From the NCBI GenBank assembly GCA_023444765.1, contig JAEXLY010000187.1:1-22978 (forward strand): a stretch of 22,978 nt of DNA, written 5' to 3'. The position numbers and the translations under genes are program-made. This document shows, one piece after another, positions 13,098 to 21,045 of the stretch. Source of the DNA: Pseudomonadota bacterium (lineage in GTDB: Bacteria > Pseudomonadota > Gammaproteobacteria > Xanthomonadales > Xanthomonadaceae). Position 1 is the stretch's first letter. Each line of letters starts with the position of its first letter. The notes under the pieces are model-generated. The model saw only the letters and a list, made by a program, of their open reading frames with translations. It was not told the DNA's origin and did not search any database.

Positions 13098-15752
13098 ATG
13101 CCTGACGGCCCACGTCTGTCCACCGCCATCCTCGGCAGCCGCTTCGGCCGCCGGCTGTTCGTCATGTTCTGCATCGCGGCGCTGCTGCCCACCGCGATCG
13201 TGTTCTGGATGACCTACCGCACCGCGACCGAGGATGCCCGCGAGGCCCGCCACGCGTTCCTGCGCGAGGGCGGCAAGAACTACGCACTCGGCGTGTACGA
13301 ACGGCTGCAGCTTGCGGATCGGGCGCTCGCGCTGGCGGACCCGGATGCGGTGGCCGCCGGGGACGACGTCCATCTCGATGTCTTCTTCAGCGAGGTCTCG
13401 GTGTCGGCGCTGCCGCGCGACGCATCCGGCTTGCCCGCGGCCAACGCGATGGACCGTCTGCGGGTCCCGGAGGCCGCCCCCGGCACCCCGGTCCTCCTGC
13501 GCGCGGCGGGAGATCGCCTGCTCGCGGGGACGCTCGATCCGGCCTTCCTCTGGGGCGACCCGACCGAGATGAGCCAGGCCATGCGCATCTGCATGTACGC
13601 CGGCCGTACCCGCCTGTTCTGCGGCGGTCATCCCGGCACGGAGGCCGGCGAGCGGCTGGTGGTCGCGGACTGGGATCTGTTCCTGCGCGCCGGGTTCGGT
13701 GCGGCTGGATGGACGGCATTCGCCGTCTCCGGCCCGGGGCACAGCCTGGCGCACTATCGTGGCGTGCTGGTGCCGGCGGCGGTCGCCGTGCTGCTGCTGG
13801 CCGTGCTGCTGAGTTCGTTGCAGATCCGCCGCGTGCTGGGCCCGCTCGCGGACCTGCTGCGCAGGATCCAGCGCTTCGAGGGCGAGGGCGCACACCTCGA
13901 CCGCCGCGCCGGGGAGGACGAGTTCGACCTGCTCTCGCGCAGCTTCGGGCGGATGCAGGTCCGCATCGGCAGGCAGATGGACACGCTGCGGATGCTGTCG
14001 GACATCGACCGGCTGATCGTGCAGGGCGCGCCGCTGCAGGCGCTGATGGACCAGGTGGCCGGCGGCATCCGGGCGCTGGCAGGGTGCCGTAGCGTGTACC
14101 TGGTCGCGATCGACGGGCATGAGACGGCGCTCTTCGCGCTGGGCCACGAGGGAACCGCGACGCAGCGGATCCTCTGCCTGGACGGGCGCGTCGGCGTTCC
14201 TGTCGCGGCGGAAGGGCGCTGGCATCCTGTCGCCCGGCTGGAGCCGGGCTGCGTGCGCGAGATCTGCGAGCGCGACGGCGTGGGACAGGTGTTCGTGCTG
14301 GACACCGCCGGCCACCCCGGACGCGTGCAGGTCGTGCTCGGGTTCGATGCGGTGCCGGACGGGATCGAGGGGCCGATCTCCCAGGCCACCAAGCTGGCCG
14401 AAGCCGTGCCGGTGGCCCTGGCGGTGGAGGAAGGCCGGCGCCAGCTGGTGTTCCAGGCCAGGCACGATCCGCTGACCCTGCTGCCCAACCGGCTGGCGAC
14501 GTTAGAGGCAGTCGACGCGGCGATCGCCCGGGCAGGGCGCGAAGGCGCGGGGTTCGCCGTGGCCTTCCTCGACCTGGACCGGTTCAAGTCGATCAACGAC
14601 GGCCTCGGCCATGCCTCCGGCGACGCCCTGCTCGTGGCGGTCGGCATGCGCATCCGCGACTGCCTGTCGCCGGGCGACCTGGTCGGCCGCTTCGGCGGCG
14701 ACGAGTTCTGCGTCCTGCTGGCCGATGCCGCCACGCCGGACCGGGCCGAACGCGCGATGCAGCGCATCGTCGACGGGTTGTCGCTGCCGGTGCAGGCGGG
14801 CGGACGCGAGTTCGTGCAGCGCTTCAGCGCGGGCATCGCCTTCTATCCCGCGCATGGCGCCGATGCCAGCAGCCTGATCCGCAATGCCGACGTGGCCATG
14901 TACCACGGCAAGCGCGCCGGAGGGCGGGCCCTGCGCGTGTTTTCGCCGGACATGAACGATGCCGCGCAGTCCAGGCTCCAGCTCGAGCAGGACCTGCGCC
15001 AGGCGATCGCCGAAGGCGCGATCGAGGTGCATTACCAGCCGCGCGTGGACAGCCGCGACGGCCGCATCCTCGGGGCCGAAGCGCTGGCGCGGTGGAGGCA
15101 CCCGCGCCACGGCCCGGTGTCGCCGGCGGTGTTCATCGCCCTGGCCGAGGATACCGGGCTGATCGACGACCTGGGCGAACTGGTCCTGCGCAGGGCCTGC
15201 GGCCAGCTGGCCGAGTGGACGGCGTCGGGACTGCACCTGCCCGTGGTGGCGGTCAACGTGTCCAGCCATCAACTGCGCTCGCGACGCCTGGTGGACACCC
15301 TGCGCGCGACGCTCGAGGCGGCAGGAGTCGACCCCGCGAGGCTGGAGATCGAGATCACCGAGAGCATGCTGGTGCGCGACCGCGAGGCCGGCGAGCACCA
15401 GCTGCAACGCATCGCCGAACTGGGCGTGGGTATCGCCATCGACGATTTCGGCACCGGGTATTCCTCGTTGTCCTACCTCGTCAGCCTGCCGTTCGATACC
15501 TTGAAGATCGACCGTTCCTTCGTGCTCGACCTGGGCGACGGCACCACGCCCACGGCGGCGATCGTGCGCGCTATCGTCGGGCTGGCGCGCGAACTGGGCA
15601 AGGACGTGATCGCCGAGGGCGTGGAGGCCGAAGAGGAAGTCGAACTGCTGGCCGCCATGGGCTGCCATGTGATCCAGGGCTACGTCTACCACCGGCCAAT
15701 GCCCGCCGAAGCGCTCGCCGCGCTCCTGCGCGACCACCTCGCCGTGGCCTGA
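13098..15752 (+). CDS. Membrane GGDEF-EAL cyclic di-GMP enzyme
   Basis: The 884-aa inner-membrane protein has one helix at about residues 19-40, a periplasmic sensor region of about 180 residues, a second helix (about 222-243), then a HAMP-like linker and a GAF-like segment (about 300-440). GGDEF and EAL domains follow. The GGDEF motif is intact (RFGGDEF, 531-537). The EAL domain has EAL at 661-663, NVSSHQL, EITES, DDFGTGYSS from 782, KIDRSF and IAEGVE, so both cyclase and phosphodiesterase activity are possible. Which dominates cannot be read from sequence. The periplasmic part is not a recognised sensor domain and contains two cysteines (ICMYAGRTRLFC). It starts 9 bases after the pseudopilin, probably one operon. 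Confidence 0.95.
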   Translation: MPDGPRLSTAILGSRFGRRLFVMFCIAALLPTAIVFWMTYRTATEDAREARHAFLREGGKNYALGVYERLQLADRALALADPDAVAAGDDVHLDVFFSEVSVSALPRDASGLPAANAMDRLRVPEAAPGTPVLLRAAGDRLLAGTLDPAFLWGDPTEMSQAMRICMYAGRTRLFCGGHPGTEAGERLVVADWDLFLRAGFGAAGWTAFAVSGPGHSLAHYRGVLVPAAVAVLLLAVLLSSLQIRRVLGPLADLLRRIQRFEGEGAHLDRRAGEDEFDLLSRSFGRMQVRIGRQMDTLRMLSDIDRLIVQGAPLQALMDQVAGGIRALAGCRSVYLVAIDGHETALFALGHEGTATQRILCLDGRVGVPVAAEGRWHPVARLEPGCVREICERDGVGQVFVLDTAGHPGRVQVVLGFDAVPDGIEGPISQATKLAEAVPVALAVEEGRRQLVFQARHDPLTLLPNRLATLEAVDAAIARAGREGAGFAVAFLDLDRFKSINDGLGHASGDALLVAVGMRIRDCLSPGDLVGRFGGDEFCVLLADAATPDRAERAMQRIVDGLSLPVQAGGREFVQRFSAGIAFYPAHGADASSLIRNADVAMYHGKRAGGRALRVFSPDMNDAAQSRLQLEQDLRQAIAEGAIEVHYQPRVDSRDGRILGAEALARWRHPRHGPVSPAVFIALAEDTGLIDDLGELVLRRACGQLAEWTASGLHLPVVAVNVSSHQLRSRRLVDTLRATLEAAGVDPARLEIEITESMLVRDREAGEHQLQRIAELGVGIAIDDFGTGYSSLSYLVSLPFDTLKIDRSFVLDLGDGTTPTAAIVRAIVGLARELGKDVIAEGVEAEEEVELLAAMGCHVIQGYVYHRPMPAEALAALLRDHLAVA

Positions 15753-15761
15753 CGACGCGGC

Positions 15762-15782
15762 CGCGCAGGGCGACCCTGTGCG
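15762..15782 (+). terminator. Hairpin after the GGDEF-EAL gene
   Basis: A 9-base stem with one G-T pair (15762-15770 with 15774-15782) and a CGA loop begins 9 bases after the stop codon. No T-run follows. Confidence 0.35.
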
Positions 15783-15858
15783 CCTGCCCGGACGATTCCT
15801 CGACCTGCGCGCGTCCGGGGCCGACAATGGCCGCCCCCTGCCCCTCCCGTCGCACGCC

Positions 15859-16884
<1,026 letters not shown>

Positions 16885-16966
16885 CACCGCCTGCAGGCCA
16901 TGTCACGATGGAGCGGACGCCTGGACCTGCCGACGCCCCCTTCATGCCGATGAATCCCCCCGCACT

Positions 16967-16996
16967 GGTGAAGGAAAAGTTAAGGGCGGATTCACC
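16967..16996 (+). promoter_or_regulatory. Inverted repeat with AT-rich core before the PepSY-like gene
   Basis: GGTGAA (16967-16972) and TTCACC (16991-16996) flank AAGTTAAG (16977-16984), an unusually AT-rich octamer for this sequence. The same octamer, in the other orientation, precedes the EF-hand gene (6794-6801). The site is a candidate operator, perhaps for PhoP itself. Confidence 0.4.
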
Positions 16997-17050
16997 GCGG
17001 TCTTTCAAGAATGCCCGTCCGTTCCGATGTCCGGTCCCGCGGCCTCCGCC

Positions 17051-17413
17051 ATGTCCCCCGTGCAGTCCACCCTGAAGGTCATGCTCCTGGTCGCGCTCGC
17101 CGCGGGCGGTGTGTCCGTGGCGCGGGCACAGGACCCTGCAGGCGATCGCCGCGGCGCCGACCGGGCCGAGCGCAGCCAGGAACAGCGATCGCGCAACCGC
17201 GATGCGCTTTCGGATTCGGTGCGCCGTTTCGAGCGGTCCAACCGGGGCAGCCGCGTGCTGAGCGCCGAGCGGATCCAGTCCGATGGGCGCGACGTGAACC
17301 GCATCAAGGCCATGGACGACCGCGGCCGCGTCCGTGTGTATGTCGACGACCCGCAGCGCCGCCAGGCCCGCCCCGACATGCCGCGCCAGCCTACACGCGG
17401 CGACCACGACTGA
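17051..17413 (+). CDS. Small periplasmic PepSY-like protein
   Basis: The 120-aa protein has a signal peptide ending near ARAQ (residues 1-26). A highly charged Arg/Asp/Glu-rich segment follows, then RGSRVLSAERIQSDGRDVNRIKAMDDRGRVRVYVDDPQ, which resembles one PepSY repeat (alpha/beta unit with a GRxVxRIK strand). PepSY domains are often found in periplasmic regulators or inhibitors. The start is uncertain: ATG 17051 gives the best signal peptide, while 17027 adds eight residues, and neither has a good ribosome site. It ends 67 bases before phoP on the same strand, as expected for an accessory or feedback partner of the PhoPQ system. That role is inference. Confidence 0.75.
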   Translation: MSPVQSTLKVMLLVALAAGGVSVARAQDPAGDRRGADRAERSQEQRSRNRDALSDSVRRFERSNRGSRVLSAERIQSDGRDVNRIKAMDDRGRVRVYVDDPQRRQARPDMPRQPTRGDHD

Positions 17414-17424
17414 GACTGCATTCT

Positions 17425-17468
17425 GTTCAGGAAAGTCCGGCCACACTGGCCGCCTCACATCCCTGAAC
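17425..17468 (+). promoter_or_regulatory. Nested inverted repeats in the phoP leader
   Basis: GTTCAGG (17425-17431) pairs with CCTGAAC (17462-17468), and inside it CGGCC (17438-17442) pairs with GGCCG (17448-17452). The outer right arm ends where the phoP ribosome site CGGAG (17468-17472) begins. It could be an operator, an attenuator after the PepSY-like gene or a translational control element. Confidence 0.4.
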
Positions 17469-17480
17469 GGAGTGTTCTCC

Positions 17481-18167
17481 ATGCGCATCCTGCTCGTCGA
17501 AGACGAAGCCCCCCTGCGCGAAACGCTGGCCGCGCGCCTCAAGCGCGAGGGCTTTGCCGTGGACGCAGCCCAGGACGGCGAAGAAGGCCTGTACATGGGC
17601 CGCGAGGTCCCGTTCGACGTCGGCATCATCGACCTGGGCCTGCCCAAGATGTCGGGCATGGAACTGATCAAGGCGCTGCGCGACGAGGGCAAGCAGTTCC
17701 CGGTCCTGATCCTGACCGCCCGCTCGAGCTGGCAGGACAAGGTGGACGGCCTCAAGCAGGGCGCGGACGACTACCTGGTCAAGCCCTTCCATGTCGAGGA
17801 ACTGCTGGCGCGGATCAACGCGCTGGTGCGCCGCGCCGCCGGCTGGAGCAAGCCGACGCTCGAATGCGGCGCGGTGGTGCTCGACCTCGCCGCGCAGACG
17901 GTGACCGTGCATGGCCAGAACGTCGATCTCACCAGCTACGAGTACAAGGTGCTCGAGTACCTGATGATGCATGCCGGCGAACTGGTCTCGAAGGCCGACC
18001 TGACCGAGCACATCTACCAGCAGGACTTCGACCGCGACTCCAACGTGCTGGAAGTCTTCATCGGCCGCCTGCGCAAGAAGCTCGACCCGGAAGGCACGCT
18101 CAAGCCGATCGAAACGGTGCGCGGCCGCGGCTACCGCTTCGCGATCCCGCGCAACGGCGAAGGCTGA
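17481..18167 (+). CDS. phoP: PhoP-type response regulator
   Basis: The 228-aa OmpR/PhoB-family regulator has a receiver domain with acidic residues in LLVEDE (Asp8), phospho-acceptor Asp51 in IIDLGLP, Thr79 and Lys101 in LVKPF. A winged-helix DNA-binding domain follows, with DLTSYEYKVLEYLMMHAGELVSKADL, SNVLEVFIGRLRKKL and the closing VRGRGYRFAIP. The IIDLGLPKMSGMELIKALR and LTSYEYK/HIYQQDFDRDSNVLEV segments are those of PhoP. The kinase gene follows after 89 bases. CGGAG lies 8 bases before the ATG at 17481. PhoP-PhoQ systems respond to divalent cations, low pH or cationic peptides and control envelope and virulence genes; the local signal is not shown by sequence. Confidence 0.94.
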   Translation: MRILLVEDEAPLRETLAARLKREGFAVDAAQDGEEGLYMGREVPFDVGIIDLGLPKMSGMELIKALRDEGKQFPVLILTARSSWQDKVDGLKQGADDYLVKPFHVEELLARINALVRRAAGWSKPTLECGAVVLDLAAQTVTVHGQNVDLTSYEYKVLEYLMMHAGELVSKADLTEHIYQQDFDRDSNVLEVFIGRLRKKLDPEGTLKPIETVRGRGYRFAIPRNGEG

Positions 18168-18209
18168 GCCCGCCGCGCCGCCTGCGGGCCGCGGCCTGGC
18201 GGCATCGGC

Positions 18210-18215
18210 TATCGT
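18210..18215 (+). promoter_or_regulatory. Putative -10 box before phoQ
   Basis: TATCGT in the context GCTATCGTGGGCGCC, one base different from the copy before the DUF4920 gene. It would give phoQ its own transcript with a leader of about 35 bases, in addition to read-through from phoP. Confidence 0.35.
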
Positions 18216-18256
18216 GGGCGCCTGCCCGCGAGCCTGCATGATCCGTCACTGATCCG

Positions 18257-19681
18257 ATGAGTACCGGCAAGTCCGCCCGCGTCCTGCCCTGGCGGCCGCG
18301 TTCGCTGCAGGCGCGCCAGCTGATGGCGGCCAGCCTGGGACTGGTCGCCTTCCTGGCGCTGGCCGGCTACGCGCTCGACCGTGCCTTCATCGACGTGGCC
18401 AGCGAAGGCCAGCACGACCGCCTGCGCAACTACGTGTTCGCCTATGCCGGCGACATCGAGTTCCTGCGCAGCGGCGACATCTACGTGCCCGACAACGGGC
18501 CCGACGACCGCTTCGACCGGCCGGGCAGCGGGCTGTATGCGGAAGTGGTGCTGCCCAACGCCAGCTGGACCTCGCGTTCGGCCTCCGGCCCGCAACTGCC
18601 GGAGGCGACGCAGCTGGCCGGTGGCGAGGAGAAGTTCGAGGGTCCGCTGCCGATGGTCCGCAGCGACGGCACTCCGGGCCATGTGTACCGCTACGGGCTC
18701 GGCATGGTCTGGGCCTCGCAGGAAGGCGCACCGGAGGCCGAGTTCCCCTACACGATCTACGTGATGGAGGATGCCGGCACGGTGCCGCGCCAGGTGCGGG
18801 TGTTCCGGGCCGCGCTGTGGGGCTACCTGGGTATCGCCGGGCTGATCCTGCTGCTGCTGCAGACCCTGGTGCTGCGCTGGAGCCTGCGGCCGCTGCGCAA
18901 GGTGGTTGAAGAACTCACGCGCGTGCAGCGCGGACAGGCCAACCGGATGGGCGAACGCCATCCGCGCGAGCTCGAGCCGCTGACCGACAGCATCAACGCG
19001 CTGATCGAAAGCGAGCGCGAGAACCTCGAACAGCAGCGCAACACCATGTCCGACCTCGCCCACAGCCTGAAGACGCCGCTGGCGGTCCTGCGCGCGCGGC
19101 TGGATTCGGGCGCGAGCGAGCAGGAACTGCGCGAGGACGTCGCCGCGCAGCTGCAGCGGATGACCGATCTGGTCAGCTACCAGCTCGGGCGCGCGGCGTC
19201 CACCGGCCACAAGCTGTTCGCCGCGCCGGTGGAGATCGAGCCCCATGCCGAGGCGCTGGTCCAGAGCCTGGAGAAGATCTACGCCGGCAAGGGCGTGATC
19301 TGCGAGTTCGACATCGACCCCGCCGCGCGTTTCCATGGCGAACCGGGCGACCTGCAGGAGTTGCTGGGCAACCTGATCGAGAACGCGTTCAAGTGGGCCC
19401 GCTCGCGGGTGCTGCTGACGGTCAAGACCGGCCGGACCGCACCCAACCGTCGCCCCGGGCTCCTGGTTGCGGTGGACGACGACGGCCCGGGCATCCCGGA
19501 AGATCGCATCCCGCTGGTGCTGCAGCGCGGGGTGCGTGGCGATGAGCGCGTGCACGGGCACGGCATCGGCCTGTCGATCGTGCAGGACATCATCCGCAGC
19601 TACCGCGGCGAACTGCGCGTGGGGCGTTCGGGCGAGCTGGGCGGGGCGAGGTTCGAGGTGCAGTTGCCGCCGGGCCTGTGA
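18257..19681 (+). CDS. phoQ: PhoQ-type sensor histidine kinase
   Basis: The 474-aa inner-membrane kinase has helices at about residues 24-41 and 187-207 bracketing a periplasmic sensor domain of about 145 residues with several acidic stretches (for example DNGPDDRFD). HAMP follows, then the H-box DLAHSLKTPLAVLRARL with phospho-accepting His269. The ATP-binding catalytic domain has N-box NLIENAFKWA (372-381), G1 DDDGPGIPE (407-415) and G2 GHGIGLSI (434-441). All catalytic motifs are intact. AHSLKTPL and the acidic sensor are PhoQ-like. ATG 18257 has no strong ribosome site. A four-codon open frame (18238-18252) precedes it. The 89-base gap from phoP contains a possible promoter. Confidence 0.93.
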   Translation: MSTGKSARVLPWRPRSLQARQLMAASLGLVAFLALAGYALDRAFIDVASEGQHDRLRNYVFAYAGDIEFLRSGDIYVPDNGPDDRFDRPGSGLYAEVVLPNASWTSRSASGPQLPEATQLAGGEEKFEGPLPMVRSDGTPGHVYRYGLGMVWASQEGAPEAEFPYTIYVMEDAGTVPRQVRVFRAALWGYLGIAGLILLLLQTLVLRWSLRPLRKVVEELTRVQRGQANRMGERHPRELEPLTDSINALIESERENLEQQRNTMSDLAHSLKTPLAVLRARLDSGASEQELREDVAAQLQRMTDLVSYQLGRAASTGHKLFAAPVEIEPHAEALVQSLEKIYAGKGVICEFDIDPAARFHGEPGDLQELLGNLIENAFKWARSRVLLTVKTGRTAPNRRPGLLVAVDDDGPGIPEDRIPLVLQRGVRGDERVHGHGIGLSIVQDIIRSYRGELRVGRSGELGGARFEVQLPPGL

Positions 19682-19699
19682 GCCGGCGCGGGCGGCCAT

Positions 19700-19720
19700 C
19701 CGGTGCCCGCGGGGGACCGG
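19700..19720 (+). terminator. Imperfect hairpin after phoQ
   Basis: An 8-pair stem with one mismatch (CCGGT, GCCC against GGGG, ACCGG) has a 3-base loop and starts 19 bases past the phoQ stop. No T-run follows. The remaining bases up to the convergent mtfA gene show nothing else I can support. Confidence 0.3.
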
Positions 19721-19835
19721 CCTGCCGCGACATGGCGGGTGGGCCTGCGCCCGGGCGATTGCGCCGGGGGGCGCCGGCGACTCGCGGCTGTTCGCGCCTG
19801 CATCGACCCTGGCCGGGGTCGGCCCGGGCCGGGCG

Positions 19836-20591
19836 TCAAGCCGAGGGCGAGGGTCCGTAGAAGCGCTCGAAATGCGCCGCCACCCCGGGGAAGCTGGCGC
19901 GCAGCAGGGCCGGGTCGCTGAAGTGGTACTCGCTGCAGACGGCGAAGAATTCTTCCGGGGCCTCCGCCGCATAGGGATCGATCGCCACCTCGCGCCCGCC
20001 ATCGACCGCTTCGACCAGCGCGTCGTAGGCCTGCTGGAAGTCGCGCGCCCAGGCGCGCTGCCATTCGCGCGGCAGCGGCGGCGTGCCGTCGAGCACGCCG
20101 TCGAGCGCGTCGAGCTTGTGCGCCATCTCGTGCACGGCCACGCAGAAGCCTGCGTGCGGATCGTCGAGGTCGGCCTCCACGTCGGCCCAGGAGAGGATCA
20201 GCGGTCCACCCTCCCAGGCTTCGCCGATCAGTTCGTCGTCCCATTCGTGCAGCACGCCGGCGGCATCGAGATGGCTGCGGTTCACGCGGAACGCATCGGG
20301 ATAGACGATCAGCTGCGACCAGCCGTGCAGGCCTTCCTCGCCGAACTCGAGCAGCGGCAGGCAGCACACTGCCGCGAGCAGGACGCGCTGGTCGGTATCG
20401 AGCTGCAGCGGTTCGATCGGGGTGATGGCCTTGCGCACCAGGAAACGCGATGCAAGCGCGCGCAGGCGCTGCTCGCGGCCTTCATCCAGGCAGGCGATCC
20501 AGTGCACGCGGGCGCGGACCCGGGACCAGGTCCCGTCATCGATCGGATCGGGCGCGCGGCCCAGCAGCCGGCGGATCAGGGTTCCGGGCAA
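19836..20591 (-). CDS. mtfA: MtfA-family (M90) zinc metallopeptidase
   Basis: The 251-aa cytoplasmic protein is similar in length to E. coli MtfA. The zinc site HEMAH lies at 154-158 within CVAVHEMAHKLDALDG. The downstream Glu ligand is in APEEFFAVCSEYHF (Glu213 or Glu214). Other family marks are ACLLLEFG-like CCLPLLEFGEE (76-86), VYPDAF, EAWEGGPLILSWADV and ARDFQQAYD. MtfA is an aminopeptidase that in E. coli binds the Mlc repressor of glucose uptake; whether that link exists here is unknown. The start is a TTG at 20591, supported by GAGGG about 7 bases upstream and no suitable ATG. It follows the small exported protein's stop by 10 bases, so they form an operon. It is convergent with phoQ. 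Confidence 0.93.
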   Translation of the reverse strand: MPGTLIRRLLGRAPDPIDDGTWSRVRARVHWIACLDEGREQRLRALASRFLVRKAITPIEPLQLDTDQRVLLAAVCCLPLLEFGEEGLHGWSQLIVYPDAFRVNRSHLDAAGVLHEWDDELIGEAWEGGPLILSWADVEADLDDPHAGFCVAVHEMAHKLDALDGVLDGTPPLPREWQRAWARDFQQAYDALVEAVDGGREVAIDPYAAEAPEEFFAVCSEYHFSDPALLRASFPGVAAHFERFYGPSPSA

Positions 20592-20601
20592 GCCGGATCC
20601 C

Positions 20602-20871
20602 TCAGCGGATCATGCCTGGCAGGAAGCTGTGCCAGCGCGGCGGGCGCGCAGTCGAACCGGATTCGTCGCGTCGCGGGGTGGTGGTGCGGCTGCGGCTCGG
20701 CAGCACGGCGCGCTTGTCGCCGGGACGCACGATGCCGTCCTCCGCCTCGCTTTCGGCAGTCGCGTCGCAGCCCGCGCTGGCGCCGTTGGCGTCCATCATC
20801 GCAGGCTGTCGCGCCGCCGCGGGAAGCGCGGCGCAGGCCAGCAGCAGGCAGAGCAGGAATCGGGGAGCCAT
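20602..20871 (-). CDS. Small exported protein upstream of mtfA
   Basis: I do not recognise this 89-aa protein. It has a signal peptide MAPRFLLCLLLACAALPAAA. An LLAC at residues 10-13 could be a lipobox, but it comes very early, so ordinary cleavage after AAA is more likely. The mature part begins with an acidic, Ser/Ala-rich stretch (DATAESEAEDG), then a basic Arg/Thr/Ser stretch, and ends in RWHSFLPGMIR. Two ATGs exist. GAAGG (20885-20881) touches the first (20880) but is 9 bases from the second, so 20871 is preferred. A strong TATAGT -10 lies upstream. It is in one operon with mtfA and divergent from birA. Confidence 0.75.
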   Translation of the reverse strand: MAPRFLLCLLLACAALPAAARQPAMMDANGASAGCDATAESEAEDGIVRPGDKRAVLPSRSRTTTPRRDESGSTARPPRWHSFLPGMIR

Positions 20872-20915
20872 GGCAACCATCCTTCGGCCAGAGTTCGTTG
20901 CGGCGGCAACGGTGC

Positions 20916-20921
20916 ACTATA
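20916..20921 (-). promoter_or_regulatory. Putative -10 box of the small protein-mtfA operon
   Basis: The minus strand reads GTTATAGTGC, with TATAGT a close match to the -10 consensus. The predicted leader is about 38 bases and contains GAAGG. No -35 consensus is visible. Confidence 0.5.
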
Positions 20922-21013
20922 ACCCGGATGCGGCGGGGGCGCGGATGGTTGCAGCCGGCAACGCAGCGCGCCGCGGGGCGTGCAGGTGGGGCCCCGGGCC
21001 GTCCCGCATCCCG

Positions 21014-21019
21014 GATAAT
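21014..21019 (+). promoter_or_regulatory. Putative -10 box of birA
   Basis: GATAAT is followed after 6 bases by an ATG at 21026. That spacing matches the leaderless arrangement seen at 22773-22785. This ATG is 20 bases from the birA GTG and in a different frame. Confidence 0.5.
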
Positions 21020-21045
21020 CCGGCCATGCTCCCACTGGCCCCCCC

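Noticed and set aside
12507..14465. 652-codon open frame on the minus strand
   Set aside because: It is antisense to the pseudopilin and the GGDEF-EAL gene, whose motifs are unambiguous. The translation is low-complexity His/Arg/Gln-rich, as expected from GC-rich antisense frames.
18238..18252. Four-codon upstream open frame (MIRH) before phoQ
   Set aside because: It is too short and has no ribosome site; chance occurrence is likely.
18209..20002. 597-codon open frame on the minus strand
   Set aside because: It is antisense to phoQ and runs into mtfA in the wrong frame. No domain or start signal.
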